This document shows positions 19,208 through 28,609 of a stretch of 57,125 nt of DNA, piece by piece. Origin of the DNA: Prochlorococcus sp. AG-402-I21 (GTDB lineage Bacteria; Cyanobacteriota; Cyanobacteriia; PCC-6307; Cyanobiaceae); the NCBI GenBank assembly GCA_003216955.1, contig QCHZ01000009.1, forward strand, positions 1 to 57,125, in the 5' to 3' direction. The position numbers and the translations under genes are program-made. Within the stretch, counting starts at the first letter, position 1, and each line of letters starts with the position of its first letter. Under the pieces are notes generated by a model. It made no database searches. It was not told the DNA's origin and was given only the letters and a program-made list of their open reading frames with translations.

Positions 19208-19939
19208 ATGGTCACTTCTTATCGTGGCTTTACTCGTTTCAATCAACAAAGAAATAGCCAGATGGTTGGTAATTCATCAGCTTCATTGCCAACAAACAAA
19301 ACTCTTCTGGATGTAATTAAATCTTTAGAGGGGGTTTCTAATGAAACTGTAGATAGGTCCAAAACCATTTTCTTTCCTGGTGATCCTGCGGAAAGGGTTT
19401 ACTTGATAAGGCGCGGTGCAGTTCGATTGAGCAGGGTTTATGAAACAGGTGAAGAAATTACAGTGGCTTTGTTGCGAGAAAATAGTCTTTTTGGTGTTTT
19501 ATCTTTATTAACCGGTCATAGATCAGATCGTTTTTATCATGCTGTAGCCTTTACTCGAGTGGAATTAGTTGCTGCACCAGCTACTTCTGTAAGGAATGCA
19601 ATTGAACAGGATGCTTCCGTCGGCTTATTGCTTCTACAAGGTTTATCAAGTCGAGTACTTCAAACTGAAACAATGATTGAAACTTTGACTCATAGAGATA
19701 TGTCCTCTAGGCTTGCAAGCTTTTTACTTGTTTTATGTAGGGATTTTGGTGTGCCTGGGGAAAAAGGAGTCACAATTGATTTAAGACTTTCACATCAAGC
19801 AATTGCTGAAGCAATAGGTTCAACTAGAGTCACTATTACTAGGCTGCTTGGTGAGTTGAAAAGTTCCTCATTATTAGCAATAGATAGGAAAAAAATAACT
19901 ATATTTGATCCAATAGCTTTAGCAAAAAGATTTAATTGA
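19208..19939 (+). CDS. ntcA: Global nitrogen regulator NtcA
   Basis: A CRP-family transcription factor that senses 2-oxoglutarate and activates nitrogen assimilation genes under nitrogen limitation. After a variable N-terminus, the cyclic-nucleotide-binding-like domain runs from about 50 to 135 ([35 protein letters not shown]), the dimer helix includes [10 protein letters not shown], and the DNA-recognition helix-turn-helix is [21 protein letters not shown] (start 194). Met19 (base 19262) is an alternative start that gives the more usual length of about 225. The gene is preceded by its own NtcA box and followed by two same-strand genes. Confidence 0.98.
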   Translation: MVTSYRGFTRFNQQRNSQMVGNSSASLPTNKTLLDVIKSLEGVSNETVDRSKTIFFPGDPAERVYLIRRGAVRLSRVYETGEEITVALLRENSLFGVLSLLTGHRSDRFYHAVAFTRVELVAAPATSVRNAIEQDASVGLLLLQGLSSRVLQTETMIETLTHRDMSSRLASFLLVLCRDFGVPGEKGVTIDLRLSHQAIAEAIGSTRVTITRLLGELKSSSLLAIDRKKITIFDPIALAKRFN

Positions 19940-19968
19940 AGGCCATTACATACTAAGGTTTAGGAGGT

Positions 19969-20922
19969 TTGATTAATTCTGCCTCCTTTATCTCTGTGAC
20001 TGTCTGGCTAAAAATTCTTTTACTGTTAATCCTAGGTGGAATTCTTTCTACTCTGGGAGATCGTTTAGGTACGAGAGTTGGTAAAGCGCGTTTGAGTATT
20101 TTTAAATTAAGACCAAAAAGTACAGCTGTTTTGATAACTGTTTTTACTGGAAGTATTATTAGTGCTATTTCATTTGCAACTATGGTTGTATTTGATAGGG
20201 ATTTAAGGGTTGGATTATTTCAGTTAGAGGATATCCGAGAAAAAATTATAGAGAGTGAAAAAGAATTAAAAAAATTAGAAAAGAATTTATATGCTTTACG
20301 AAGCGGAAATGTAGTAATAAGTAGTGGCCAAACTTTAGTAACTAAGACTATTAAGGTAAACAAAAATAATGATATAAAAAAAATTATAGAAGGTATATTG
20401 CAACAAGCAAATTTTTATGCTTTTAACTTAGTTAAAACAACTCAATCTAAATATCGAAGAATATTATTAGTTCGTAGGGATGATATTGAGAAGCTTGAAA
20501 ATATAATAGCTGATAATAGAAGTTGGGTAGTTAGGATAAAATCAGCAGGTAATATACTTAGAGGTGAAAATTTTGTTTATGCATTTCCTGAAGTTACATT
20601 AAACAAAATAATTACAAGAAAAGGAGAAGTTATTGCTATAGAAAATATATCTTTATCAAATTCTGATGCTGAATCTATAAGTAAAAAGATTAATCTTTTG
20701 ATGGCTTCGACTTTAGCTGAGGTTCGTCGTCGAGGATCATTAAGTTCTGAATTGAAAATTAATGCTAATCAAATTAATAATTTAGGAAAATATCTAGTTA
20801 GTAAAAAAAAGGGAGATTTCCAAATTATTGCTAGAGCTCTTGATAATAATCAAAGCGCAGACAAGGTTTCAGTATCATTGGAGTTACAATCTCTAGAAAA
20901 AACTATTAGAAAAAAGAGTTAA
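19969..20922 (+). CDS. DUF3084 membrane/coiled-coil protein
   Basis: This 317-residue protein matches the cyanobacterial DUF3084 family; function unknown. Two N-terminal membrane segments (about 9-27 and 50-72) flank the characteristic LGDRLGTRVGKARLSIFKLRPKS stretch. A coiled-coil follows (about 85-110, Glu/Lys-rich) and then a large basic domain. The start is unclear: a strong AGGAGG (19962-19967) lies only one base before the TTG at 19969, whereas ATT at 19972 has a four-base spacing. It sits 29 bases after ntcA and abuts the RuvC-like gene, suggesting co-expression with the nitrogen regulator. Confidence 0.82.
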   Translation: MINSASFISVTVWLKILLLLILGGILSTLGDRLGTRVGKARLSIFKLRPKSTAVLITVFTGSIISAISFATMVVFDRDLRVGLFQLEDIREKIIESEKELKKLEKNLYALRSGNVVISSGQTLVTKTIKVNKNNDIKKIIEGILQQANFYAFNLVKTTQSKYRRILLVRRDDIEKLENIIADNRSWVVRIKSAGNILRGENFVYAFPEVTLNKIITRKGEVIAIENISLSNSDAESISKKINLLMASTLAEVRRRGSLSSELKINANQINNLGKYLVSKKKGDFQIIARALDNNQSADKVSVSLELQSLEKTIRKKS

Positions 20923-21360
20923 ATGAGTATTTATATCTCTATAGATCCTGGGAATAAAAAATGCGGATTATTATTAGCAGATATTAAATCCGGAATAGTT
21001 ATTGAAGCAGGTATAGCCTCATTAAATAGAGTCTCTGATTTAGTTTCATTGTGGAATGAAGATTACAAGATTAGTAAGATACTCATTGGCGATGGAACTA
21101 ATTGTAAGTATGTAGAGAGACAATTAAAACAAAAAGATTTTTTCAATATTAATTACGTTAATGAAAAAGGATCAACAATAAGAGCAAGATTTCGATATTG
21201 GGAAATTTGGCCTCCAAATTATTTTATTCGTTGGCTGCCGAAAGAAATTCTTTTTCCTCCTGAAAATCTGGATGCAATTGTGGCCCTGATTTTATTGGAA
21301 GATTTTGTAAAACATACATTTATATGGCCAAAGCAAGTAGATATTAAAATTTGGCTCTAA
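20923..21360 (+). CDS. RuvC/YqgF-like RNase H-fold protein
   Basis: A 145-residue protein that begins with SIDPGNKKCGLLLAD, the first strand and catalytic Asp (residue 8) of RNase H-fold resolvases such as RuvC and YqgF. Further acidic positions follow in VNEKGST (Glu near 81) and PENLDAIVALILLEDF (Asp near 114), so a metal-dependent nuclease site is plausible. It is shorter than RuvC and is not the standard YqgF. Its ATG directly follows the DUF3084 stop codon. It is commonly found beside DUF3084 in cyanobacteria, as far as I recall. The role is unknown. Confidence 0.65.
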   Translation: MSIYISIDPGNKKCGLLLADIKSGIVIEAGIASLNRVSDLVSLWNEDYKISKILIGDGTNCKYVERQLKQKDFFNINYVNEKGSTIRARFRYWEIWPPNYFIRWLPKEILFPPENLDAIVALILLEDFVKHTFIWPKQVDIKIWL

Positions 21361-21601
21361 CTGTAAAAATGTAATCACCACCAGATTCCAGTTTGTAATC
21401 AGCTTTGACCAAATAACGCTCTAATGCATCTTTTATTAGCGCTCTACCTAGGGGTGGTTCGACAAAAAGTTCTCCCTGGTTAAAAGCCCAAATAAAATTC
21501 CATTCAAAATCTCCAGCACGGACAATTCCCTCAACTTTTTTTTGATTAAAGCATTGCTTGTGAATTTGAAGATATGCTGTCGTTGATGGTTTGTTATACA
21601 T
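21344..21601 (-). CDS. DUF3146 family protein
   Basis: A small soluble 85-residue protein that I recognise as the cyanobacterial DUF3146 family from FEWNFIWAFNQGELFVEPPLGRALI and the C-terminal LESGGDYIFTVRAKF. No function is known and I see no catalytic motif. It is the last gene of the minus-strand psbH-tatA-pth run, ten bases after pth, and its 3' end overlaps the RuvC-like gene by 17 bases in convergent orientation. Confidence 0.8.
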   Translation of the reverse strand: MYNKPSTTAYLQIHKQCFNQKKVEGIVRAGDFEWNFIWAFNQGELFVEPPLGRALIKDALERYLVKADYKLESGGDYIFTVRAKF

Positions 21602-21611
21602 TTTCCTAAAG

Positions 21612-22232
21612 TTATGAATTTTTAGGCTTGTAAGAATTTAATCGAGTATTTATCTTTTCCCAATTATTAGCTGAAATTGATTCAAAACAACTAATAATTT
21701 CTTGGATGATGAAATTTAATATTATAAATTCCTCTTTTGAAAATTTACCCAGAACGTGAGAAACAGTCTTAGCTTTTCTTTCTTTTTGAACCTCACCCGG
21801 CGGGCCTATCCCAATCTTTAATCTCTTAAACTCAGTAGTACCAAGATGATTGATAATGCTTTTTAATCCATTATGTCCTCCTGAGCCTCCTTTTGAACGC
21901 ACTCTTATTTTCCCAAGAGGTAGATCCATGTCATCTACAAGAACGATTAATTGATGATTTTTAAAATCAAACCAATCCTTTGCTGATCTAACTGATTTTC
22001 CGCTTTCATTCATGAATGTGTTAGGCATTAAAAGCCTTGTTTTTTCTATACCTGTGCCATATGAACAGGTTCTCCCAAAGAGTTTTTTGCTTTCACGAAA
22101 GCTACAATTTTTTGTTCTTGCTATTTCCTCTAAGACCATAAATCCAACATTGTGACGAGTTTCTTTGTATTCACTCCCAGGATTGCCTAAGCCAACTAAT
22201 AACTTCAAATTATCAGACGACATATAAATCAA
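21612..22232 (-). CDS. pth: Peptidyl-tRNA hydrolase
   Basis: It releases tRNA from peptidyl-tRNA that drops off ribosomes. The 206-residue chain shows GLGNPGSEYKETRHNVGF (start 14) with the catalytic His at 27, PNTFMNESGKSV with the substrate-binding Asn, and VDDMDLPLGKIRVRSKGGSGGHNGLKSI. The reported start MIYMSS has a second Met at position 4 that may be the true one. It lies between tatA and the DUF3146 gene, all minus strand. Confidence 0.96.
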   Translation of the reverse strand: MIYMSSDNLKLLVGLGNPGSEYKETRHNVGFMVLEEIARTKNCSFRESKKLFGRTCSYGTGIEKTRLLMPNTFMNESGKSVRSAKDWFDFKNHQLIVLVDDMDLPLGKIRVRSKGGSGGHNGLKSIINHLGTTEFKRLKIGIGPPGEVQKERKAKTVSHVLGKFSKEEFIILNFIIQEIISCFESISANNWEKINTRLNSYKPKNS

Positions 22233-22286
22233 ACAGAATCGTTGATGATTCTAATGGTTAGATATATTTATTTATTTTTGGAGAAA

Positions 22287-22502
22287 TTAACTTTCTTTGT
22301 CCAAAATGTTTTCATTTGAAGACTCGTCTTCAGTCATGGCGTTTTTTATTTCACGTTCAAACTCCGAAGATGCGCTCTGGAGACCTTTGAGGGTTTTTCC
22401 AATAGTTCGCCCAAGCTCAGGAAGACGTTTTGGACCGAAAATAACAAGTGCTAAGCCAGCAATGACAGCTATTTCGGGCAAACCAACCCCAAAGATATTC
22501 AT
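22287..22502 (-). CDS. tatA: Sec-independent translocase subunit TatA
   Basis: A pore-forming subunit of the twin-arginine translocase that moves folded proteins across the thylakoid or cytoplasmic membrane. In 71 residues it has the short N-terminal helix (GVGLPEIAVIAGLALVIFG), the hinge FGPKRLPELGR with its conserved Phe-Gly, an amphipathic helix (GRTIGKTLKGLQSASSEF) and an acidic tail. It lies 33 bases after psbH on the same strand. Confidence 0.95.
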   Translation of the reverse strand: MNIFGVGLPEIAVIAGLALVIFGPKRLPELGRTIGKTLKGLQSASSEFEREIKNAMTEDESSNENILDKES

Positions 22503-22535
22503 GGGCGAATCTCAACTACTCAGAATTTAATCAAT

Positions 22536-22733
22536 TCAGCCGTTCCAGTCGACGGAAAAACCTTGTAAAAGAAGTGATTGGTTATAAATTTGGAGCATAA
22601 TTACTAGAAATACCAGTAGTAAAACTCCTATAAAGGCCATTACGGGTACTGCCCCCCAACCTGGTACAACTTTTCCTTGTCCAGAATTGCCAATGGATTT
22701 CAGCAAAGATCCAAGTGCTGTTTTTTGTCCCAT
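22536..22733 (-). CDS. psbH: Photosystem II protein PsbH
   Basis: A single-helix subunit of the photosystem II core near CP47, needed for stable assembly and bicarbonate/QB-site function. The 65 residues include the N-terminal [20 protein letters not shown], the invariant KVVPGWG and a membrane helix (about 31-50), ending in [15 protein letters not shown]. It heads a run psbH-tatA-pth-DUF3146. In most cyanobacteria psbN lies opposite psbH; I cannot find it here. Confidence 0.97.
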   Translation of the reverse strand: MGQKTALGSLLKSIGNSGQGKVVPGWGAVPVMAFIGVLLLVFLVIMLQIYNQSLLLQGFSVDWNG

Positions 22734-23104
22734 GTCGTTTCTTTAAGCTCAGATTTGTATGAGTCAAGATATTGTATGAGAACTTGTCCAAAAGAAGAAG
22801 AGACTGTAGAAACTTGTGATGGAATGACCTAAAAAAACAAGAAATTTGAAAAAAGTGATTTCAAATTAAGCTGTAAAAACGAGAAAAATGACAAAAAAGA
22901 AGGAAAGTTGAAGATTTTTAGAATCTCTATCAGAAAAAAAAATTAATCTTTCTATCTATATTCCTTGCCTTTATTGGCTTTTGTGGATTTGCAGGCAGGT
23001 AATAATTTTTTTCATTTCCAAAAGTCTGTAACACCTTTGTTTTTTTCATTGGAGTTCTTGACTTCATAGGATAAATTTAATTTCTAATTAGTTGGTTCAG
23101 ATTC
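22734..23104. other. 371-base gap between psbH and psbI, no recognisable psbN
   Basis: This divergent intergenic region must carry the promoters of psbH (minus) and psbI (plus). I read all three plus frames and found no PsbN-like protein (no FGPPS-type motif). An 18-residue ORF at 22776-22832 and a start-less hydrophobic stretch ending at 23002 are present but unconvincing. A seven-pair inverted repeat (CTTGCCT with AGGCAGG, about 22964-23000) may form a hairpin. Confidence 0.5.
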
Positions 23105-23233
23105 ATGCTTGCCCTCAAGATTTCCGTCTATACGGTCGTCTTTTTCTTTGTCGGGATCTTTTTATTTGGTTTCTTGGCAAGTGATCCAACAAGGACACCC
23201 AATAGAAAGGATTTGGAAAGTCCTCAGGACTAA
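23105..23233 (+). CDS. psbI: Photosystem II protein PsbI
   Basis: A 42-residue single-helix subunit of the photosystem II reaction centre that binds near D1 and CP43. The sequence [17 protein letters not shown] leads into the membrane helix, followed by [18 protein letters not shown], the family's signature lumen/stroma tail. The last four residues (SPQD) extend slightly beyond the usual end after KDLE. It is too short for a standard ORF cut-off but is unambiguous by sequence. The LptD-like gene begins 80 bases downstream on the same strand. Confidence 0.95.
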   Translation: MLALKISVYTVVFFFVGIFLFGFLASDPTRTPNRKDLESPQD

Positions 23234-23313
23234 TAATGACACGCTAATTACTGGACTAAACAAGTTCCTGTAATTGCTTTATTAGGTATCATCTTTTCTT
23301 CGGCTTAATTCAT

Positions 23314-25326
23314 TTGGCGAAGAAGAAAAAATATTTATTGGCTTTAAACCTTGGACTTCTAGGGTTTGGAATTATTTTGCCTTTATTTGATTCTTCTAAA
23401 GGAAAGGAAAAACTTCTTGAAAATTCAGATAAATCGCAGCACTATAAGTTCTCTGTTGGTTATTTAGTTGATAACTCCAATGAGTCATCTTTAGAAACAA
23501 TAAAAGTAAACAAGAAAGAAAATACTTTTTTAACTTTAAAGATTTTTGCTGATAAACAATATGATTATGATCAAAATATTTATCTAGCCAAGGGCAATGT
23601 CAAGGCAATAATTAATGGTGGGATTTTAAGATCCGACTTGCTAAGTTATGATAAATCAACTGGCATTTTTTCTGCTGAGGGCAATATTAGATTTAGGAAG
23701 GGAGGACAAATTTTTAAAGGTGAAGAATTTAAATATAATTTATCAAAGAAAGAAGGAATAATTAAAGACGTATATGGTTTGATAGATATAAAGAATGTAT
23801 TAAACGATTTGAAAATTGATATTAATTTAGATCAGGGAGTAGCTCAAAATAGTGTTAGAAATACAGGAATGAATACTTACGAAGATGGAATAGAGTTTGC
23901 TTTTGGAAATATTAAATTACCAGAAAATAAAGTAACTAGATCTAATAAATCGATAGGTTCAATTAATAACTGGAGATTTAAATCTGATTTAATCACTATT
24001 GATGAGACTGGCTGGAAATCTAATAAAATTATTTTTACGAATGATCCATTTGATCCTAATCAAATCTCTTTTGAAGGAATAGATGTTATCGCAGAAGAAG
24101 AAGATGGTAAATTACTTATTACTAGTTCTAAAACTAATTTAATTCTTGAGAATAGAACAAAGATTTTTTTAGGTAAAAGAATCTTTGGAGACAAAAAGAA
24201 AAAGAGAAGTAAATTTCGATTCATATTAGACGGTAAAGATCGTGATGGATTAGTTTTAGTAAGAAGCAGTAATACCAAAAATATTAATAATAATATAGAA
24301 CTTGATTTGGAACCTCAGTTTTTAATTAGCAGATCTATTTTAGGAAAAACTTATAGTTATAAAAACAGTCAAAATAAAAATATTAATTTCTCTGATCTTT
24401 TTGGCTTAAATATAAAGCTAGAAGCAAGTGAAAAAAATTGGAGCTTCAAAAGCTTAAATGATTTAAGTACGTTGAATACATCTAGATTTTCTAGTGGAAT
24501 AAGACATTCCAATACTTTTAGAAGGTATTTTAGAATGCCTATTCTAGACGACTCAAGTTTTAATATTTTTACTACTTATAGATCTAGAGCTTGGAATGGA
24601 ACAATTGGTGAAACTGAGATTAAATCTGCATTCGGAGGCTTTATTGAAAAGACGAAGTTTTTTACTAATGGCGGTGTGAAAAATAACTTAAATATCCGAA
24701 TTGGAAGAGCTAAATATAAAGCAGAAAAATTCGAAAATACTGAAATGATTAGTCTTTGGCGTTCTAGTGTTTTTGTTTCTTTAGATAGTGAATATCAAAT
24801 ATGGGAGAGTACTCTAAAAAATATTTATCAAAAGAAATTAACACCTTTATCTCCTGTTCAGATTAAACCTGAATTAATTTTAAGAACTAATGTTAATTAC
24901 GCTTATTTTAACTATGAGAGTAGTGGCGATCAAGGCTTTCTTAAGCTTAGTTTTGGTCCTGAAATTAGACTTGGAAATTTAGATAGAAATTTTCTAGCTT
25001 ATACAAAATTTTCAGTAATGCCAGGTGTGAAAATTAAATTTGGAAATAGTCCATATAAATTTGATAATGCAATAGATTTGAAAACACTAAATATAAGTTT
25101 AATTCAACAAATATATGGACCTTTCATGGTTGATTTTATATCTAATTTAAATATTGATAATAGTTCAAAAAGTTATGGAGAATATTATGATACAAAGTTA
25201 GGCCTTTTATGGCATAAAAGAGCCTACGAATGCGGAATTTACTATCATCCTAATAATGATGCAGGTGGGTTATATTTTCGTATAAATGGATTTAAATTTG
25301 GTAATTCTGTCAATGAATCCTTTTAG
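23314..25326 (+). CDS. LptD/OstA-like outer-membrane protein (DUF3769 type)
   Basis: A 670-residue protein that resembles cyanobacterial LptD-type proteins annotated as DUF3769. Residues 1-25 form a signal-anchor-like segment after a KKKK stretch. An OstA/LptA-like beta-jellyroll region follows (YLAKGNVKAIINGGILRSD at about 90; FSAEGNIRF near 121; GEEFKYN). The C-terminal half is rich in alternating aromatic/polar strands (for example TYRSRAWNGTIGE and GLLWHKRAYECGIYYHP), as in a beta-barrel. It would insert lipopolysaccharide or another lipid in the outer membrane. The start codon is TTG. Family placement is from pattern, not alignment. Confidence 0.72.
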   Translation: MAKKKKYLLALNLGLLGFGIILPLFDSSKGKEKLLENSDKSQHYKFSVGYLVDNSNESSLETIKVNKKENTFLTLKIFADKQYDYDQNIYLAKGNVKAIINGGILRSDLLSYDKSTGIFSAEGNIRFRKGGQIFKGEEFKYNLSKKEGIIKDVYGLIDIKNVLNDLKIDINLDQGVAQNSVRNTGMNTYEDGIEFAFGNIKLPENKVTRSNKSIGSINNWRFKSDLITIDETGWKSNKIIFTNDPFDPNQISFEGIDVIAEEEDGKLLITSSKTNLILENRTKIFLGKRIFGDKKKKRSKFRFILDGKDRDGLVLVRSSNTKNINNNIELDLEPQFLISRSILGKTYSYKNSQNKNINFSDLFGLNIKLEASEKNWSFKSLNDLSTLNTSRFSSGIRHSNTFRRYFRMPILDDSSFNIFTTYRSRAWNGTIGETEIKSAFGGFIEKTKFFTNGGVKNNLNIRIGRAKYKAEKFENTEMISLWRSSVFVSLDSEYQIWESTLKNIYQKKLTPLSPVQIKPELILRTNVNYAYFNYESSGDQGFLKLSFGPEIRLGNLDRNFLAYTKFSVMPGVKIKFGNSPYKFDNAIDLKTLNISLIQQIYGPFMVDFISNLNIDNSSKSYGEYYDTKLGLLWHKRAYECGIYYHPNNDAGGLYFRINGFKFGNSVNESF

Positions 25327-25331
25327 ATTTT

Positions 25332-25943
25332 TTATTTGAAATTATTTAGATAAGGTAGATTATTGAATGTATTATTGATCTTTTCCTCTGAATCTAATAG
25401 TTGAGAAGTTGCATCCCACGTCCCTGTATAAAGCATCTTGTAGGCTCCGCTATCAAGATCGAGTTTAAAAATTTCTTTTTGATTAGAAATTGAAAGTCCC
25501 TTAAGATTAAAATTCCACATTTGATTGTAGTTCTCATTAACTAGGTTTTGTAATTTAGTAATTTCTTGTTTAGAAGCCGTCATACAAGGTATGCCAAGTG
25601 CAAGACAATTACCAAAGAAAATTTCAGCGAAGCTCTCTCCTATAATTAATCTTATTCCCCATCTCATAAGAGCTTGCGGGGCATGCTCGCGACTTGAACC
25701 ACAGCCAAAATTATCATTAACAATAAGAATATTGGCTCCTTTATTTTGTTCGAGATCAAATGGGTGATTCCCTTTGATCTCTTCTCTGTCATCTGCGAAG
25801 ACTTGTTCTCCTAATGCGGTAAAACTTACACATTTGAGAAATCTTGCAGGAATAATTCTGTCGGTATCAATATCATCGCCTTTAATTACCAAGCTTCTAC
25901 CCTTAATTGCCTTGATTGCTCCTTTTGGGAATTCCATTTTCAT
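25332..25943 (-). CDS. leuD: 3-isopropylmalate dehydratase small subunit
   Basis: The swivel-domain subunit of isopropylmalate isomerase, which converts 2- to 3-isopropylmalate in leucine synthesis together with LeuC. The 203 residues include GDDIDTDRIIPARFLK (about 18-33) and the substrate-loop GCGSSREHAPQAL (about 80-92). It follows leuC after 24 bases. Within it, an inverted repeat of about 12 bp at 25752-25781 could fold in the mRNA. Confidence 0.96.
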   Translation of the reverse strand: MKMEFPKGAIKAIKGRSLVIKGDDIDTDRIIPARFLKCVSFTALGEQVFADDREEIKGNHPFDLEQNKGANILIVNDNFGCGSSREHAPQALMRWGIRLIIGESFAEIFFGNCLALGIPCMTASKQEITKLQNLVNENYNQMWNFNLKGLSISNQKEIFKLDLDSGAYKMLYTGTWDATSQLLDSEEKINNTFNNLPYLNNFK

Positions 25944-25967
25944 ATATAGATCAGTTTATGTGTGCTT

Positions 25968-27377
25968 TTAATCTTGGAGTAATTTTCTTACATCCGTAAC
26001 TTTCCCATGAATTGCAGCAGCAGCAACCATAGCTGGACTCATCAATAAGGTTCTTCCATTCGCAGACCCTTGCCTACCTTTGAAATTTCGATTACTTGAG
26101 CTAGCGCTTATTTGTCTTCCTTCTAACTTGTCTGGATTCATTGCTAGACACATTGAACAACCTGGTTCTCTCCATTCAAAACCTGCTGTAAGGAATATTT
26201 TATCTATCCCTATTTGCTTTGCCTCTTTAGCAACCTTTTGGGAACCAGGTACAACAAAAGCTTTAATTCCAGCAGAGACTTTCCTACCTTTAACAATTTT
26301 TGATGCCTCCTGGAGATCACTTAATCTTCCATTCGTACAGCTACCTATAAAGCAAACATCAATTGATGTTCCTTCTATGGGTTGGTCTGCTTCTAAATTC
26401 ATGTATTTGCATGCATCTTTGGCTATTTGTTGTTCATTTTTTGGTAGTTCTTCAGGATTTGGAATTTTTTCTTTGATTGAAATACCTTGCCCAGGAGTTA
26501 TACCCCAAGTCACTGTAGGTTCTATAGATGATCCATCCAATTGAATCTCATGATCAAATTTGGCTTCTGAATCACTAACTAAACTTTTCCACCACTGAAT
26601 AGCTTTATCCCATTCTTTACCTTTTGGAGAATATTCTTTCCCCTTAAGATATTCAAAAGTAGTTTCATCTGGATTGATATATCCACATCTTGCACCCCCT
26701 TCAATTGCCATATTGCATATGGTCATTCTTCCTTCCATTGAAAGTTTCTCTATGGCAGGGCCAGCAAATTCATAGGCAAATCCGACACCTCCTTTGACTC
26801 CAAGCAAGCGGATGATATGAAGAATTAAGTCTTTGGCATAAACTCCCTGTTGTAATGAACCATCTACCCAAATTCTTCTTACTTTCAATTTTTTCATTGC
26901 CAAGCTTTGACTTGCTAAAACATCTCGAACCTGACTTGTTCCAATGCCAAATGCAATTGCTCCAAATGCTCCATGCGTTGAGGTATGTGAATCTCCGCAA
27001 GCAACTGTCATACCAGGTTGGGTTAGTCCTAATTCGGGAGCAATAACATGAACTATGCCTTGAGAAGTGCTTCCAATCCCGTGAAACTTGATTCCATGAG
27101 TTTTGCAATTTCTTTCTAAAGTAGTCAGCATTTCCTCTGCGAGAGGATCACTAAAAGGACGCTGCTGATTTAATGTTGGAACTATATGATCGACAGTAGC
27201 AACTGTTAGATTGGGGAATTTGACTTCAAGATTTTTTTCATTAAGAGCTGAAAAAGCTTGTGGACTTGTAACTTCATGAATTAGATGAAGACCAACAAAA
27301 AGTTGCGTTGATCCTCCGGGTAGTTGTTTTACCTGATGGAAGTTCCAAACTTTGTCGTAGAGGGTTCCAGAACTCAA
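25968..27377 (-). CDS. leuC: 3-isopropylmalate dehydratase large subunit
   Basis: The catalytic aconitase-family subunit of isopropylmalate isomerase, carrying a [4Fe-4S] cluster. The 469 residues include [43 protein letters not shown] with the first cluster Cys, and [11 protein letters not shown] with the other two. It is the third gene of glyA-cinA-leuC-leuD, 23 bases after cinA. The leucine pathway's other genes are elsewhere, as usual in cyanobacteria. Confidence 0.97.
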   Translation of the reverse strand: MSSGTLYDKVWNFHQVKQLPGGSTQLFVGLHLIHEVTSPQAFSALNEKNLEVKFPNLTVATVDHIVPTLNQQRPFSDPLAEEMLTTLERNCKTHGIKFHGIGSTSQGIVHVIAPELGLTQPGMTVACGDSHTSTHGAFGAIAFGIGTSQVRDVLASQSLAMKKLKVRRIWVDGSLQQGVYAKDLILHIIRLLGVKGGVGFAYEFAGPAIEKLSMEGRMTICNMAIEGGARCGYINPDETTFEYLKGKEYSPKGKEWDKAIQWWKSLVSDSEAKFDHEIQLDGSSIEPTVTWGITPGQGISIKEKIPNPEELPKNEQQIAKDACKYMNLEADQPIEGTSIDVCFIGSCTNGRLSDLQEASKIVKGRKVSAGIKAFVVPGSQKVAKEAKQIGIDKIFLTAGFEWREPGCSMCLAMNPDKLEGRQISASSSNRNFKGRQGSANGRTLLMSPAMVAAAAIHGKVTDVRKLLQD

Positions 27378-27400
27378 TTGTCAAATCCAACAATTAGGAC

Positions 27401-28609
27401 TTATTTGTCCATGATTATAGATAAACGTAATCTATCAAGAGCATTTAAAACGCTTAATTTCTGAATATCTTCTCTTGTCTTATTAGATCCAAATCTTTCC
27501 TCCCATGTAGTTAGGGTTTTTGGACCCTTAATACAAAAATTGACTAGGCCAACTGGTTTTAATTTACTTCCTCCAGTCGGCCCTGCAATTCCACTGACAG
27601 ATATTGCCCAGTTAACTTTGAATTTTTTTTGGACACCTTCAGCCATTGATTCAACTACTTGCTTTGAGACTGCACCATAGGTATTAATTAATTCCTCAGG
27701 GACACCTAATATTCTTTGTTTGATCGAATTGTTATAAGCGATTACACCTCCATGGAAAATTTTTGAAGATCCAGAAATTTTTGTAAGTTTAGAACCTATT
27801 CCACCTCCAGTGCATGATTCTGCAACAGCAATTGTTTCTTTTCTCTTCAGTAATAATTTAAATACTAATTCTTCAAGAGTTATATTATCTCCTTGTGCTG
27901 TAATTCGTATCTTTACTTCCCCGGTGCTTGCATAGGTTGCAACAGTAGGATTTTTTGCTTTAAGTAAATGAGTGATTTTGTCAGCTAGTAATGATTCACT
28001 TATACCGGCAAAATGTAAAACTTTGCTAGAGATGATTTTTTTTGAGAAATTGTTATTGATTAACCATTTTTCTGCTTCATTAATCCACATTTCTTTTAAT
28101 TCACTTGGAACTCCAGGGAAAGTAAGAATGGTAAAATTTTTCTTTGGACTCCATATTATACCTGGTGCTGTACCTGTGTAATTTTTTATAATTTTAGAAC
28201 CTTTTGGGACTAAGGATTGCTTCATTTGACTTGGAGATAATTTAATATCCTTATTTTTTAATTTGTTTTTTAAGTCAATCAAAATATCATTCCTTTGTTC
28301 TAGTGGCGTCTTAAAAGTATCCGCAATTACCTCTGTCGTTATATCATCAGGTGTGGGGCCGAGACCACCAGTTGTTATTAGGATTTCAGATCGATTAGAT
28401 GCCTCTAGTATTGCTTCTTTTAATCTGGCAGAGTTATCTCCGATAACGGTTTGTCTGAAATGAGGAATACCTAAGATTGCTAGTTTTTCTGCTATCCATT
28501 GAGAATTAGTATTAACAATATTTCCTAGCAGTATTTCACTTCCTATGCATAAAATCTCTGCTCCAAATTTATTCTTATTGTTAATATTAATTTCTTTAAA
28601 TATTTTCAC
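27401..28609 (-). CDS. cinA: CinA-type protein (nicotinamide-nucleotide amidohydrolase family)
   Basis: A two-domain protein of 402 residues. The N-terminal MoCF/MoaB-like domain carries [16 protein letters not shown] and [11 protein letters not shown]. The C-terminal CinA domain contains [16 protein letters not shown] and [12 protein letters not shown], the signature of NMN deamidase (PncC-like) activity. In some bacteria CinA is linked to competence; here a role in recycling pyridine nucleotides is at least as likely. Its start overlaps the end of glyA by 14 bases, so translation is probably coupled. Confidence 0.93.
   Translation of the reverse strand: MKIFKEININNKNKFGAEILCIGSEILLGNIVNTNSQWIAEKLAILGIPHFRQTVIGDNSARLKEAILEASNRSEILITTGGLGPTPDDITTEVIADTFKTPLEQRNDILIDLKNKLKNKDIKLSPSQMKQSLVPKGSKIIKNYTGTAPGIIWSPKKNFTILTFPGVPSELKEMWINEAEKWLINNNFSKKIISSKVLHFAGISESLLADKITHLLKAKNPTVATYASTGEVKIRITAQGDNITLEELVFKLLLKRKETIAVAESCTGGGIGSKLTKISGSSKIFHGGVIAYNNSIKQRILGVPEELINTYGAVSKQVVESMAEGVQKKFKVNWAISVSGIAGPTGGSKLKPVGLVNFCIKGPKTLTTWEERFGSNKTREDIQKLSVLNALDRLRLSIIMDK

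Noticed and set aside
22776-22832. 18-residue ORF with two cysteines and acidic residues
   Set aside because: It is too short and resembles no known peptide; it probably lies in the psbH promoter region.
22946-23002. Hydrophobic 18-codon stretch (IFLSIFLAFIGFCGFAGR) that might be a degraded psbN
   Set aside because: It has no start codon, no FGPPS-type tail and is too short; kept only as a remark on the missing psbN.
26080-26544. 154-codon plus-strand ORF inside leuC
   Set aside because: It is antisense to conserved leuC and shows no own family features.
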